64,000 nucleotides of DNA, taken from assembly GCA_004194705.1 (NCBI GenBank), contig SADC01000340.1, positions 1-64,000 on the forward strand, written 5' to 3'. Origin of the DNA: Ditylenchus dipsaci. Taxonomy: Eukaryota > Nematoda > Chromadorea > Rhabditida > Anguinidae. Every line of letters starts with the position of its first letter. The stretch's first letter is position 1. The position numbers were made by a program, and so were the translations under genes. The notes below the pieces were generated by a model. That model searched no databases, had not been told where the DNA came from, and saw only the letters and a list, made by a program, of their open reading frames with translations. Of the stretch, positions 1 through 10,336 are shown in pieces.

Positions 1-70
1 CCACAAATCGGAAAAAAATCGTTTTCGTCCAGTTGCCATATTTAAGTGAATTCAAGAAAAAATATTGCAA

Positions 71-137
71 CAGACCGGAATTGAACGACGACCGACTTTT
101 GCAATTTGCTAACGCTTCACTACTGAGCCAGTTATAC
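71..137 (-). repeat. tRNA-like sequence (SINE head or tRNA pseudogene)
   Basis: Read on the minus strand, an A-box-like stretch TGGCTCAGTAGTGAAGCG is followed about 25 bases later by a B-box-like TCGTTCAATTCCGG. The acceptor stem does not pair convincingly, so I treat this as a pol III-derived SINE head rather than a working tRNA. A short open frame over it (33-218) is not supported as a gene. Confidence 0.5.
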
Positions 138-360
138 TTTTTAGGTATCGGGAGCCCTTTTAAGTACTTTTTGGATGACTTTACAATTCCAAAAAGCTTT
201 ATCTTGATAAATATTTAAAAAAAAAAAAAAAAGACTGTCTAACGTATCTTGTGTAGAGGAAAATAGATTTATTACAATCCTGAAATATCAAATTTTTTCC
301 TCATTTTGGCATTATCAAAGTGAAAAAGATTTCGTGGAATAAAAAAAAAGAACTTGTAAT

Positions 361-535
361 TGGCGCCTTTTAAATTTTAAATGGATTAAGGGAGGGGAAA
401 AGAATAAAAGGAGGCCACTTCATGGCAGAACAAATAGTAGAGTAAATATATGTATCTTCCGACTGCCTCACCATGTTTTTTAACTGGGCCGTGGCAGAAG
501 AGACTCCATACGCATTTTTAGATCAAGAGTACTTG
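361..535 (+). repeat. Fragment of the GC-hairpin foldback family
   Basis: The stretch from GGCGCCTTTTAAATTTTAA to the TCAAGAGTACTT region matches the left arm of the copies at 980-1405 and 37790-38210: an AAGGGAGGGGAA block, a CATGGCA block and a CGTGGCAGAAGAGAC block in the same order. The hairpin centre is missing. Confidence 0.6.
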
Positions 536-702
536 ACTAAATCATGTTTAAGGTTTTTATTATTATCGCAGCCCGGTGCCGCGGATTATTGAGTAGCTCA
601 GAAATCAACCACCTGCCTAGGAATGAGAAAATTAGTCATTTATGCCTTGTTACATAGCGGCACAGACATTTTTACAGTCATGCCTCGATATGTCGATATC
701 TT

Positions 703-761
703 CAGCTGGGTCTAGCATTTTTTCTTTTAGCAAATAAGGTGAATAAAGTGTTAGACCCAGC
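703..761. repeat. Short inverted repeat
   Basis: AGCTGGGTCTAGCA is answered about 30 bases later by TGTTAGACCCAGCT. No flanking duplication was recognised. The surrounding 540-980 has no other feature I can support. Confidence 0.45.
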
Positions 762-979
762 TTGAAACCCAACTTTCGAAAATGTCGGCGCTATTGTAAT
801 TTAATTCTCTTTCCCACATTATAAATTTTTCGAATAGGCTCAGTGTTCAGGCTCAGACTTGGACCTAATATTCGTGTTCTCGACCCCAATTTCTTGAGAA
901 AGCCGGCTGTTTTTTCGATTCTGAGAAAAAAAATTTCGAAACACAGGGTGGGTATCATGGTTTTTAATCAAAATTTGAA

Positions 980-1405
980 AAATCTAAATTAGCGCCTTTT
1001 AATTTTAAGAAGAACAACGTCTGTATTGGAGGGGAAGGAAAAAAAAGGGGCTACTCTCATGGCATAACGTTAGAAAAATTTTTTTTCGTATTCTTCGACT
1101 GCCTCACCATGTTTTTAAATTGCCGTGGCAAAAAGAGTCTCTATATGCATTTTTGATCAAGAGCTTTTTGGAGCTTTTACTTTTTGGAATCATGTCTAGG
1201 TGAGTGAGTGCGCGCATCTCTAACTCTGAAGCCCCCTGCGCCGGAAGAGGGCGCAGTGAGCTTAAGGGTTCGAGTTGAGATGCGCACACTCACATACCTT
1301 AGACACAAATCACTCAAAAGTGACTCTGGATGCATGAAAAATGTCGCGAAATGAAATGTGACCCTACCCGAATATGATGGTATCTCTTCGATCCCACTCC
1401 TCGGG
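980..1405. repeat. GC-hairpin foldback element
   Basis: AT-rich arms surround a GC-rich hairpin (GCCCCCTGCGCC facing GGGCGCAG) at about 1228-1262. Flanking it are inverted blocks GAGATGCGCAC and GTGCGCGCATCTC, and the words ACCTTAGACA and GACTCTGGATGCATG. Open frames across it on the minus strand (starting near 1289 and 1422) recur in every copy and are by-products of the repeat. Other copies lie at about 7060, 33600, 35955, 37790, 46550, 54060 and 55860. Confidence 0.8.
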
Positions 1406-2574
1406 GGAGGGTTTATACTCAAGCCCGATTTCCATTTTTTTAATTCGAAAACTAATTAAAAACCAAAGGAAAGACCAAGGCAAAAAGGGCAAAAAATTAA
1501 AGGGGGAACCATGAAATCTAATTTTTTTTCGAAAATGGCTTTCGCACATTTTTTAAATAGTTTCAAATAGTGTACTTTCAATTAAGTCGTGATATCTTCT
1601 TCTATTAGACAATTGGACAGTTGAGAACGATTCGGGGAGCCAAGTCTTTAATTTTATCTGAAAATTTTGAAAAATAGTTCTGTTCTAATTGCGATTTTTT
1701 TTGCTCTTACATATATGAGTCATCAATGAAATGAACGGAAGGATAAAGCTGATAACTGATTATTAACATTATTTTTTATCAAATAATATTTGAAATTATG
1801 TATCTACATATCGTTTTTTAAGCTAATGTTGGTTTTCATCGCCACCATGTATCAATCATGATATATTAGAATTTATTTATTATGTGTTTTTAGATAAATT
1901 TGAAAAATTTGTTTTATGCCGCTAAAACATTTATTGATTTATTATTGATTTTATTATTTTTTGTTATTATTAATTAATTTATTTAGTTACGTATTTTAGA
2001 CTGAAAAACAGTGTGAGTAGAGGACGCTAAAATTTGCGACGAAAATACTCGCGGATGCAAGATTCGTTGAATGTGCCAATACGACTTCTGCACCAATATT
2101 CTGGATACATAGGATACAATAGTTTATATTAATTCCTGACTATAAGGCTTTATAAGTAGGATTACTTGGTGTCACCTACTTATTTGGGATAGCTACTTTA
2201 TATTTACGTAATTCCCCAATGGTTTCAGCATTCTCCAGGTAATTGAAAAACTACCTTACCGGTACAGACCCATTCTGTCGGTGGAGGTGTGGGTCAAAGT
2301 TTAGGTATAGGCCAATGTGATAACATATTCTATCCACCTACATCTGCTCATTGTAAGACCTCTAGTATTCTCAGCAGTTCAGTATGAATCCGTAATTTTT
2401 GTTGTTAATTCAATTGTTGAATAGTTGGGTGTAAACATCATGGTTTTCAAGATATCTGCCTTTAAATCTCCGAGTGACGACTTCCAATGCGTCCGAACTG
2501 GGCTTACCAATCCTGTTATCTTCTTGATGGCATTGCATACAACTTTAAGATGGAACAGGGTGCATATATTCCAG
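1406..2574. other. AT-rich stretch without recognised feature
   Basis: I see only AT-rich DNA with frequent stops in all frames and no repeat shared with the rest of the window. Confidence 0.5.
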
Positions 2575-2765
2575 GGCTCGTAATGAAACTTTTTGGAAAA
2601 AAGGAAATTTGCGTGAAAAAGGACATTTTGACCATTTTTAAAAAGAAAGGTCATTTCATCCAGTGCTTATGCTATTTTGGAGCAACAATTTTTTTTTTGA
2701 CTAAAAACTTCAAAAAAAAAAAGATTTTGGGTCGAGAAAAAAGGATAAATCTTTTAAAAAAGCAC
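2575..2765 (+). repeat. Dispersed AT-rich repeat, copy 1
   Basis: The segment runs from a GAAACTTTTTGGAAAAAAGG block through TCATCCAGTGCTT to AAATCTTTTAAAAAAG. It has clear relatives at 31975-32165 and 52690-52815, with the same order of blocks (GTCATTT, ATCCAGYGCTT, TTTTCAAAAA, ACAAATCTTTTTAAAA). Short open frames here are by-products. Class unknown. Confidence 0.6.
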
Positions 2766-2949
2766 AATTAAAAACCTGATAGATTCCAACTGCACAAAAA
2801 CCTGATGATGAGAGGAGAATGAAAACAAAATTTTTGAATTAAATGACGTGTTAACTTTAATGTTTTGTTGTTTTGTTTGTTTGCCTCACTTAAATAATAG
2901 TTGAGAATGTTAAGTTTCGCATGACGTCAATAAATGTATTAAAAATCAC

Positions 2950-3042
2950 AGGAAAATGATGTCGGGCATATTTTTCTCGGGCACTAATTATGTCAGGCAA
3001 ATTTTTGTCGCGGGCAAATTTTTGTCATGTACCAGTAGTCAA
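2950..3042 (+). repeat. Degenerate short-word array
   Basis: GTCGGGCATATTTTT, CTCGGGCACTAATTA, GTCAGGCAAATTTTT and GTCGCGGGCAAATTTTT follow one another with about 18-base spacing. It resembles an eroded version of the 16-base arrays at 5108-5319 and 51905-52155. A similar eroded patch is at 4017-4090. Confidence 0.4.
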
Positions 3043-3344
3043 TTTTTTTGTGATGACTTTTATATTTGAAAACTTTCATATTTTAGGTTTTGAGTCGTGT
3101 TCAAGTCTGCTTTAATGACCATGTTTTTTGAGCGTTATCAGATATTGATAAACAGGATAAAGGCGCATACAAAAATTGAAAAATATGTGCAATTTATTTG
3201 TCAATTCAGCGTGACATCTAGTTCTAGTAGCCTATTTGACATTCAAAACAATAACAGATACCAGGCGTTTGATGATAATATTGTTGAATAGTCAAGAATG
3301 TCAATGAGACAAATATTTTTCAATCAAAGGAGATGTCGAAATAA

Positions 3345-3412
3345 ATCATGCACCCAGTAGTAGTCGAACTTGGACTTAGACGATGCGTATATACAGTTCC
3401 CGCTCCCTTTAA
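3345..3412 (-). repeat. tRNA-like sequence with B box
   Basis: On the minus strand the stretch contains AAGTTCGACTACTACTGG, a B-box-like motif preceded by TATATACGCATCG. The same pair of words recurs at 60935-60990 and 61985-62045, suggesting one SINE family. Confidence 0.4.
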
Positions 3413-3483
3413 TGGCGTAGTAGTTGCTAATCTATTATTTTTCTTTCGCATGACACACTTTCTCTCTAAATAAAATTAATATA

Positions 3484-3580
3484 CAGTCTACTCTCTCATT
3501 AGTGTACACGCAAAGGACCTGCCTCAGGTGTTCACTTATTGAAAGTGTACACTAATAAGAGTGTACACCAATTTCAAATT
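3484..3580 (+). repeat. Left end of a pogo-like MITE
   Basis: It starts CAGTCTACTCTCTCATTAG after a TA, with word GTGTACACTAATA repeated inverted nearby. The opposite end was not found. It belongs with the CAGT-ended elements at 19821, 43368 and 60044. Confidence 0.5.
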
Positions 3581-4829
3581 ACCTTAATTTCGCGAGCTTT
3601 ACACTGATCTTATCTTCCTTGATAGGAGCCCATGCTCTGAAAGCGACTATTCTAACTTCATCTAGTCTGAATATTTTTTCATTTACTGTTAAGCTGTGTA
3701 AAAGCGCTTGAGAAGAACTTAAAAATCTAACAGCCACAGAATGAACTCCTTGCTGATCTCAGCTCTCATTCTTGAGCACAATCTCAGCGGTTTCCTCTTG
3801 CTTCATTTTTTTTGATCCACCCAAAAGGACTGATGACAGGAATGTGTCGTACTCTGGCCGGCAGCTCTCCAGGATTACGAAGCAACTTGTCTACTTAAAA
3901 GATTTCCAGAGGGTAATAACTTGTGTGAAATTCTCCTCCTTTCAACTTAAAAAGTTTGAATTTCCGCAAAATTTTTAAAAACATTGGTCAAAACAGGTAT
4001 TCATTGTGCGAAAACTAGTATTCTATGGCATACGAAATCTATGGGCAGAAAAAAGTTTATGGGCAACAAGAATTACCACCCGAAACAAATTCGAAGTTTT
4101 GACAGTTTATATTATGCAAATATTATGCAACTCAGGAGTATCATTTGATTTATAATTTTACCTTTTTGTGCTACATTTGCAAAAGTTTCGACGTTTTTTT
4201 TTTGCAATATTACCTATTTTTCAATAAATGACAAACATTAAGCCGAAATTCTATGAGTTGTGCAATTGCCAGTCTTCACGGACCAGCACTTATTGCCATA
4301 GCTTAAACCGCTACAACTTATAAGTCATGAAAAACGTTATGTTTTTTATATATTTTCAGTAAAACCATTGGCACCCTCTTAGCCCAAGGCAATTCCTCAC
4401 TGACAAAAAGGTCACTTCGAGATGGCGTCAGTTTGCTGGTGCTGCCTACACACCCAATTCTACGCTACTTCATCCTTATCAGGTTAGTTTGAAGAATTAT
4501 CAGCCCATTTTCACCCAGTTTGCCAAGTGGACGACAATAACCTACGAGTGCTCACCACTGAACAGAGATTGATTAGAAAAAAGGCAGCCTCAATTATCCG
4601 TCACCCAATTGAAAGCCACTTAAAAAGGGAATGAGATGTTAGTTTGTTTGATTTCAATAACAATTAGCCTGTTAAATCGGGTTGAGGGCAACTGAAAGTT
4701 GACTGAATTTGTAGTGCAATAGAAATCCAACAGTAAAACGGCATTTTGAAATAGTATCAACGAAAAGGTTCGTGCCAGTGCGTCGGCATTTCGTCACTTT
4801 TTTTCACTTTTATGCCTAGGTCCTCCCTC
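3581..4829. other. Stretch without recognised gene
   Basis: Mostly unique AT-rich sequence. A weak array of GGGCA/GGCATACGAAA words sits at 4017-4090. No exon with matching splice sites was recognised. Confidence 0.4.
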
Positions 4830-5060
4830 TTTAAGATTTAGTAACAAAATACCGAAAAATACTGGTTCCGGTATTAATACCGGTATTTTGCCCAGCAACC
4901 GGACATTTTGCATAGTTGTGCAATTTGTCCGCAGACAAATTGCATAATTTTCTAGGTGTAATTCGGGCGAAACAACCGAATCATTCCAAAAAAATTATGC
5001 AATTTGTCTGCGGACAAATTGCATAATTATGCAAATGTCTCGTTGCCATTTTGCCCAACT
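4830..5060. repeat. Palindromic-word repeat (GCAATTTGTC... word)
   Basis: Two copies of a long palindrome, GCAATTTGTCCGCAGACAAA with TTGC after it, lie at about 4919-4952 and 4997-5035. A second word, ATACCGGTAT, repeats inverted just before. The right end reads GCCCAACTCTA, like the TAG-type ends of hAT elements in this window, but no left end or target duplication was found. Confidence 0.55.
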
Positions 5061-5107
5061 CTAGTAATTAATGGCTAGGGGAGATTTGCAAAAACGAAAT
5101 TTGCCAA

Positions 5108-5319
5108 ACGTACGTTTTGCCAAAACGAAATTTGCCAAAAACGAAATTTGCCAAAACGAAATTTGCCAAAACGAAATTTGCCAAAACGAAATTTGCCAAA
5201 ACGAAATTTGCCAAAACGAAATTTGCCAAACGAAATTTGCCAAAACGAAACTTGCCAAAACGAAATTTGCCAAAACGAAATTTGCCAAAACGAAATTTGC
5301 CAAAACGAAATTTGCCAAA
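5108..5319 (+). repeat. 16-bp minisatellite array, left
   Basis: The unit is AAAACGAAATTTGCC with one extra A, repeated about 13 times with a few one-base changes. Because 16 is not a multiple of three, all frames stay open and give long repetitive frames on both strands; these are artefacts of the array, not proteins. Confidence 0.9.
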
Positions 5320-5449
5320 AGACAAACAGGGGGGACCAAGGCAGTTTTTTTACGTTTACGTTGGTCATCTGAAAAAATGACTAGCTGCTTGCACGGTTAA
5401 TTTAAATTTCCAACTTCAGTTAAGATTCAGTTAAGTGGGCAACAAAACT

Positions 5450-6360
5450 TTATTTTACTATTATCAAACCATCTTCAGCATGCCGAATCAGTCCAGAAAA
5501 TAGGTTTTGGAACATGAAAAATGTAAAAAAATTTTGATCCAAGTGGACGACCACTTGGTTTTAATGGTCTAGAGGAGGTACCAGGTGGTTACCCTACCAC
5601 TTTGAGGCTTACTGGTCTTTTACAGAATAGTTTGTAATTTTTATCAAAGAAACAATAATGTCTGTTACCACCAGGATTCGAGCCTGTAACCTCAAAAATT
5701 CGGAGTGGCGATTTACATGGATATCCAAGTGGACCACCGGAAAACCAAGTGGTCGACCACTTGGATCAAAATTTTTTTTTACGTTTTCGGGTTCCAAAAC
5801 AATTTTTCTGCACTAATTCGAGCATGCTGAAGATGGTTTGACAGTGGTAAAATCACGTTTTATCGAGAATTTTTGAGTTATCGCTAACGATTGATTTTGG
5901 TAAATCAACAATTAGCAATAACTTAAAAATTTCTTGGTAAAACGTGATTTTACCACTGTCAAACCATCTTCAGCATGCTCGAATTAGTGCAGAAAAATTG
6001 TTTTGGAACCCGAAAACGTAAAAAAAAATTTTTGATCCAAGTGGTCGACCACTTGGTTTTCCGGTGGTCCACTTGGATATCCATGTAAATCGCCACTCCG
6101 AATTTTTGAGGTTACAGGCTCGAATCCTGGTGGTAACAGACATTATTGTTTCTTTAATAACAATTATAAACTATTCTGTAAAAGACAGTAAGCCTCAAAG
6201 TGGGTAGGGTAACCACCTGGTACCTCCTCTAGACCATTAAAACCAAGTGGTCGTCCACTTATATCAAAATTTTTTTTACATTTTTCATGTTCCAAAACCT
6301 ATTTTCTGGACTGATTCGGGCATGCTGAAGATGGTTTGATAATAGTAAAATAAGGTTTTC
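5450..6360. repeat. Large palindrome inside the composite element
   Basis: The two arms are nearly identical: TCAAACCATCTTCAGCATGC appears in both orientations at each end of each arm, and AAGTGGTCGACCACTTGG words occur in both. Each arm carries GGATTCGAGCCTGTAACCTC or its complement, a B-box-like motif. The loop is about 50 bases near 5870-5925. Confidence 0.85.
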
Positions 6361-6773
6361 TCGGATATTTTCTGAGTATTGGGGAATAATTGATTTTATT
6401 AAAACTCGATTTTACCAGAACTCAAAAAATACTTTACAAAACGGCATTTCACCACTATCAAACCATCATCAGCATGTCCGAATTAGTCCAGAAAACAGGA
6501 GCATGAAATTATTTGGAGCATGAAAAACGTAAAAAAAAATTCCACCTGGATATCCACTTGAACCACGGGTACCTACCCTAGGTTTTGGAGTTTGAATGCT
6601 TGAAAACACAGTTTCGGTATTGTCAAACCATGTTCAGGAGGTTTTAGGAGGTTTTGGGTGTTTTGACTGGTTTGGGGTGGTTTTGGTCGGTCTGGGGCGG
6701 TTTGGACACAATCTAAAAATTTCGAAACAAAACGTAAAAAACTGCCTTGGTCCCCCTGTTTGTCTTTTGGCAA

Positions 6774-7018
6774 ATTTCGTTTTGGCAATTTCGTTTTTGG
6801 CAAATCTCGTTTTGGCAAATTTCGTTTTGGCAAATTTCGTTTTGGCAAATTTCGTTTTGGCAAATTTCGTTTTGGCAAATTTCGTTTTGGCAAATCTCGT
6901 TTTGGCAAATTTCGTTTTGGCAAATTTCGTTTTGGCAAATTTCGTTTTGGCAAATTTCGTTTTGGCAAATCTCGTTTTGGCAAATTTCGTTTTTGGCAAA
7001 TTTCGTTTTTGGCAAATC
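6774..7018 (-). repeat. 16-bp minisatellite array, right
   Basis: About 15 units of GGCAAATTTCGTTTT, the reverse complement of the left array. Several units share a TCTCG variant for TTTCG, so the two arrays are not exact mirror images. Confidence 0.9.
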
Positions 7019-7059
7019 TCCCTAGCCTAATTAATTACCAAATGGTTAAAATAGGGGGT

Positions 7060-7470
7060 GGGGACCAAGACAAAAAAGGTCTGGTCAATAAAAAATCGAG
7101 TTTTAGGATTAGGAAAAATTACCTATTTTGACCATTTTCGAAGGGATTTGGTGGAAATGGACCGAAAATGGGCCAATTTAGTTTAAAAAAGAAGATGTTG
7201 AACATAGTTTTGTTGACTGGGGCCTACCGCATAAATAACCTCTGGTATGCATACATTTTCATGCATCCAGAGTCACTTTTGAGTGATTTGCATCTAAGGT
7301 ATGTGTGTGTGCGCATCTCAATTCCAACCCCTAAGCCCAAGGGGAGCAGGGGCTTGGTTGGTTAGAGATGCGCGCACTCATTTACCTTAGACATGATTTC
7401 GCGCAAGACTTCGGATAAAAAATGCATTAAGAGACTTTTTGCCTAGCTCCAGTGACCAAAACATGATAAA
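7060..7470. repeat. GC-hairpin foldback copy
   Basis: It shares ACCGCATAAATAA, TATGCATACATTTTCATGCA, GAGTGATTTG, TGCGCATCTCAA, the AAGCCC hairpin and TTACCTTAGACATGATT with the other copies. It lies directly beside the composite element. Confidence 0.75.
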
Positions 7471-8455
7471 ACAGATGAAAGTGAAAATTTAAAATTGTCC
7501 AAAACCCAATTTTTTATACTGTTTGCTTACTATCGTATAGTATTTGCGTATGCACAAACATATCGTACGAAAAACTTAAAATTTTTCGATTTTTTAAATT
7601 TTTTTGCCTTGATCACTCCTTTCAACAAAACATTTTTGACCAATTTTAAGTTATCAACTACTCTTTTCTGGTCATTTATTAATAAATTACCATTAATATT
7701 ACTATTGGCCAACCATAAGTGTAAAGAGCACGCTTTTTATTGACCAACGTCTTTTTTGTCTTTTTTAATTATTTTGCTTGCGGTCGGTTGCCAATGTTCT
7801 GGCCATAAACCTTGCTTACCTCTTTTTTATTCAATTACCCATTCTTTTTTAATGTATCCTTTTTTTGTACAATTTTTGTTACCAATAATCAATTTGGGCG
7901 AGGGAGGAAGAGGCTGTTTATCTCTTTTCTTTCTTCTTTCCTTCCTTTTTTCTTCTTTTTCCCTACAAGGACTCGTTACTCCAAAGAGCAAGGACAGCCC
8001 TTCCTTCCGCTCTTTTGAAACACAGGCGTGCTCCTCAATGAGGACTTTCTCCTCCTGCAGCACGCTCAAGGACCCACTGCTTCCTTCCCCATTTTTGTGA
8101 GTGCAGATAATACCACTTGCTAATAAGTTTTTCTTGTTCCTTACTTTTTGGGGTGTGAAGAGCATGCTCTTTTTATTGGCCAAAATCAAATAAAAAATTT
8201 TTTTGTTGGTAAATAGGCGAGTTATGTGTGTACAAGGGGAAAAATTGGTTTTTTCTGTTTTCATTTTGTGTGTTTATTGCAAAGATGTTTTGAAAAAGTG
8301 ATAAAAGTGTCTCGATTCTTTTTGTCAAAGCTGATTTATTTAAATATTAGTTTGTCTTTGAAAAGTGTGCATATATTTTGTAGATATATTTTTTGTGGGA
8401 TTTTTTACCCTATTAGCAAATACTAACGACGATATTTCTCCTTAATTAACGTGAT
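7471..8455. other. AT-rich stretch with a local direct repeat
   Basis: A GTAAAGAGCACGCTTTTTAT block at about 7720 recurs as GTGAAGAGCATGCTCTTTTT at about 8153. Open frames here (for example 7756-8100) lack any recognisable domain and are not called as genes. Confidence 0.4.
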
Positions 8456-8870
8456 TTAGGGAGAAAAAAAACGCCCTGAATATGCTTATTTTAGGCCACC
8501 CCTAAATTAGGTGACCTGCCTAAAAGTGACCTGCCTTATTTAGGCGGCTTTTTTCAAAAATTAAGATTAGAAATCGCAGAGGGGACAAAGGCAAATTTTA
8601 TAAATTTTTTTCACGATCACAATCTAAAAATCTGATAACGGATTTGTGTTCAGCATAGTTGATTTTCATCTGATGGTGCTCTTGAACGTCAAAAAAGTGG
8701 GTGTACCTTTTTTGCACATTTTTTTTGCATCTGATTTCCTCCTCTTTGCAGCTAATTTTCTTTTTTTCTGCAGCTGATTTTAAAAAAGCCGCCTAAATTA
8801 GGGAAGTCGCTTAATTAAGGGGGTAGTCTGAAAAAGGCGAATTTAGGCGGCTTTTCCCCTTAGATTCCGC
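8456..8870. repeat. Palindromic-word repeat (CCTAAATTAGG word)
   Basis: AAAAGCCGCCTAAATTAGG and its complement occur on both sides of a central segment, with shorter copies (CCTAAATTAGGTGACC, TTTAGGCGGCTTTTT) between them. It has the design of the palindromic-word elements but no terminal match or target duplication was found. Confidence 0.5.
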
Positions 8871-9447
8871 CTATCATCATGAGGAAAAGGCGAAAAAGCT
8901 CATTTCCAGCAAATACCCAACCCCAAAAGTTTTATATAAGTACTCAGTTGATTTGTTGCAGAGGCAACTATGCAATGGCTTGGTTGTTTTTTCAAGGATT
9001 TTATAGCATTTGGAGTTTCTCTAAATTCTAAACTCTAAATTTAAGATATATCCAGTCAAAATGTAATCTTCATAAATTTTAGGCAAAAAATATTTTTTTG
9101 TCGAGTGTGTCCTTTTACATTTCGATTTGTAGCATTTGGTTAAAAAATTCTTGCTCTCTTTTTGGTCCTTGCGGTCATCTTCTTACTCTGGCCCTATGTA
9201 AATTTTCTTTTTGTTCTGATTTCAGCTATTGATTGAACCCAATTTTCCACCACAGTCAATTTTTTCAAAAAAAGTACATAGTTATCAATTTTTACCTAAA
9301 TCCAGACCTGATTCTAACGGATCACAAAGTTTTCGAAGAAAAAAAATTAAAGAAAATTAAAAATTAAAGAAAATTAAAAAGTACAATTTGTTAAAATTAA
9401 ATTATACAAAAAAACTAAATTTATTATATTTTTTAGCTATTCATCCT
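8871..9447. other. No recognised feature
   Basis: AT-rich sequence; nothing repeated elsewhere in the window and no exon signature. Confidence 0.4.
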
Positions 9448-9860
9448 AACCAGTGTTGTAAATGGCACCGTTGTCGAAATTTTTGAAAATGGTGCCATGA
9501 GTCGGTGCCGAAATTTTCAGGGTTGGTGCTGTAAATTGGTGCCGGTGCCAAAATTTTGAATTACATTTGTCCTGCACTGGCACCAGTCAGCTCACGGCAT
9601 CGCACCTGCAAAATGAGCCGGTGCCGTGAGCTGGTGCCGGTGCCAGATTTTTTGGAGCTCGGTGCCATAAATCGGTGCCGATGCCGAAATTCTGAATAAA
9701 GTTTGTGCGCCACCGGAACCAGGCAGCTCACAGCACCGCACCAACGCTGAAATTAGCTAGTGCCGGTGTCGAAAATTTTAGGGTCGGTGCAGTGAGCAGG
9801 TTTCGGCGCCAAAATTTCCGGAGTCAGTGCTGTGAGCTGGTGCCAGTGCCGTAATTCTAA
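9448..9860. repeat. Palindromic-word repeat (GGTGCCGGTGCC word)
   Basis: The left edge CAGTGTTGTAAATGGCACC resembles the CAGTGTTGT end of the hAT-like element at 45122. The body is a dense mixture of GGTGCCG and CGGCACC-type words. The right end is not recognisable, so it may be truncated. Confidence 0.5.
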
Positions 9861-10336
9861 GCTACTCAAAGCTATTCTGAGCTACTCTAAACCACTCTTA
9901 ATCTCACCGACCTTATCAAAAGACATATGTTTAAACAAAGATGAGTCACCCTTACCTCTACCCCACAAAAACAAGGGAGCAATATTGCAATAAAGCAAGA
10001 GGAGAAGATTTAAATTATTTCCAAAGTTGAATAATTTCTCTTCTTCTTCCTTTTCCGGATTGACTGTACACTTTGTTGTTCACCGATTCAATTGATTGAT
10101 AGTCTGGGGTGTATATGTATATATGTGTGTGTGCATATCGCAACCCCTACAAGACTACTGCTTCCCCTGCTGCCTACTAAATTTTCTCTATTTCAGACGG
10201 CCTTGCCTTGCCACTCAACTGGTCATTGGATGACTGGCAATAGCAACAGTCATAGATCTCAATCTATCCGTCTACTACATTTGTGCCTGTGACTTGATTG
10301 AATTAATATTAGCTGAGAGTATTTTTAAGCATTACA

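Larger units (their letters stand above)
5073..7027. mobile_element. Composite foldback transposon with terminal 16-bp arrays
   Basis: The element begins GGCTAGGGGAGATTTGC and ends GCAAATCTCCCTAGCC. It is flanked on both sides by TAATTAAT, an 8-bp target duplication. From each end inward it has an array of a 16-bp unit, a GGACCAAGGCAG block, and then one arm of a roughly 900-bp palindrome centred near 5895. No transposase frame is present, so it is non-autonomous. The ends match those of the element at 51296-52164, which makes them one family; the superfamily is not settled. Confidence 0.85.

Noticed and set aside
5108..5319. Array of short direct repeats as a possible CRISPR
   Set aside because: The units are contiguous with no unique spacers, and the genome is eukaryotic.
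5061..5400. Long overlapping open frames in all six frames across the 16-bp array, giving repetitive Lys/Phe/Ala/Asn peptides
   Set aside because: The unit length of 16 keeps every frame open; the frames overlap on both strands and recur in the inverted array at 6573-7131. They are array artefacts.
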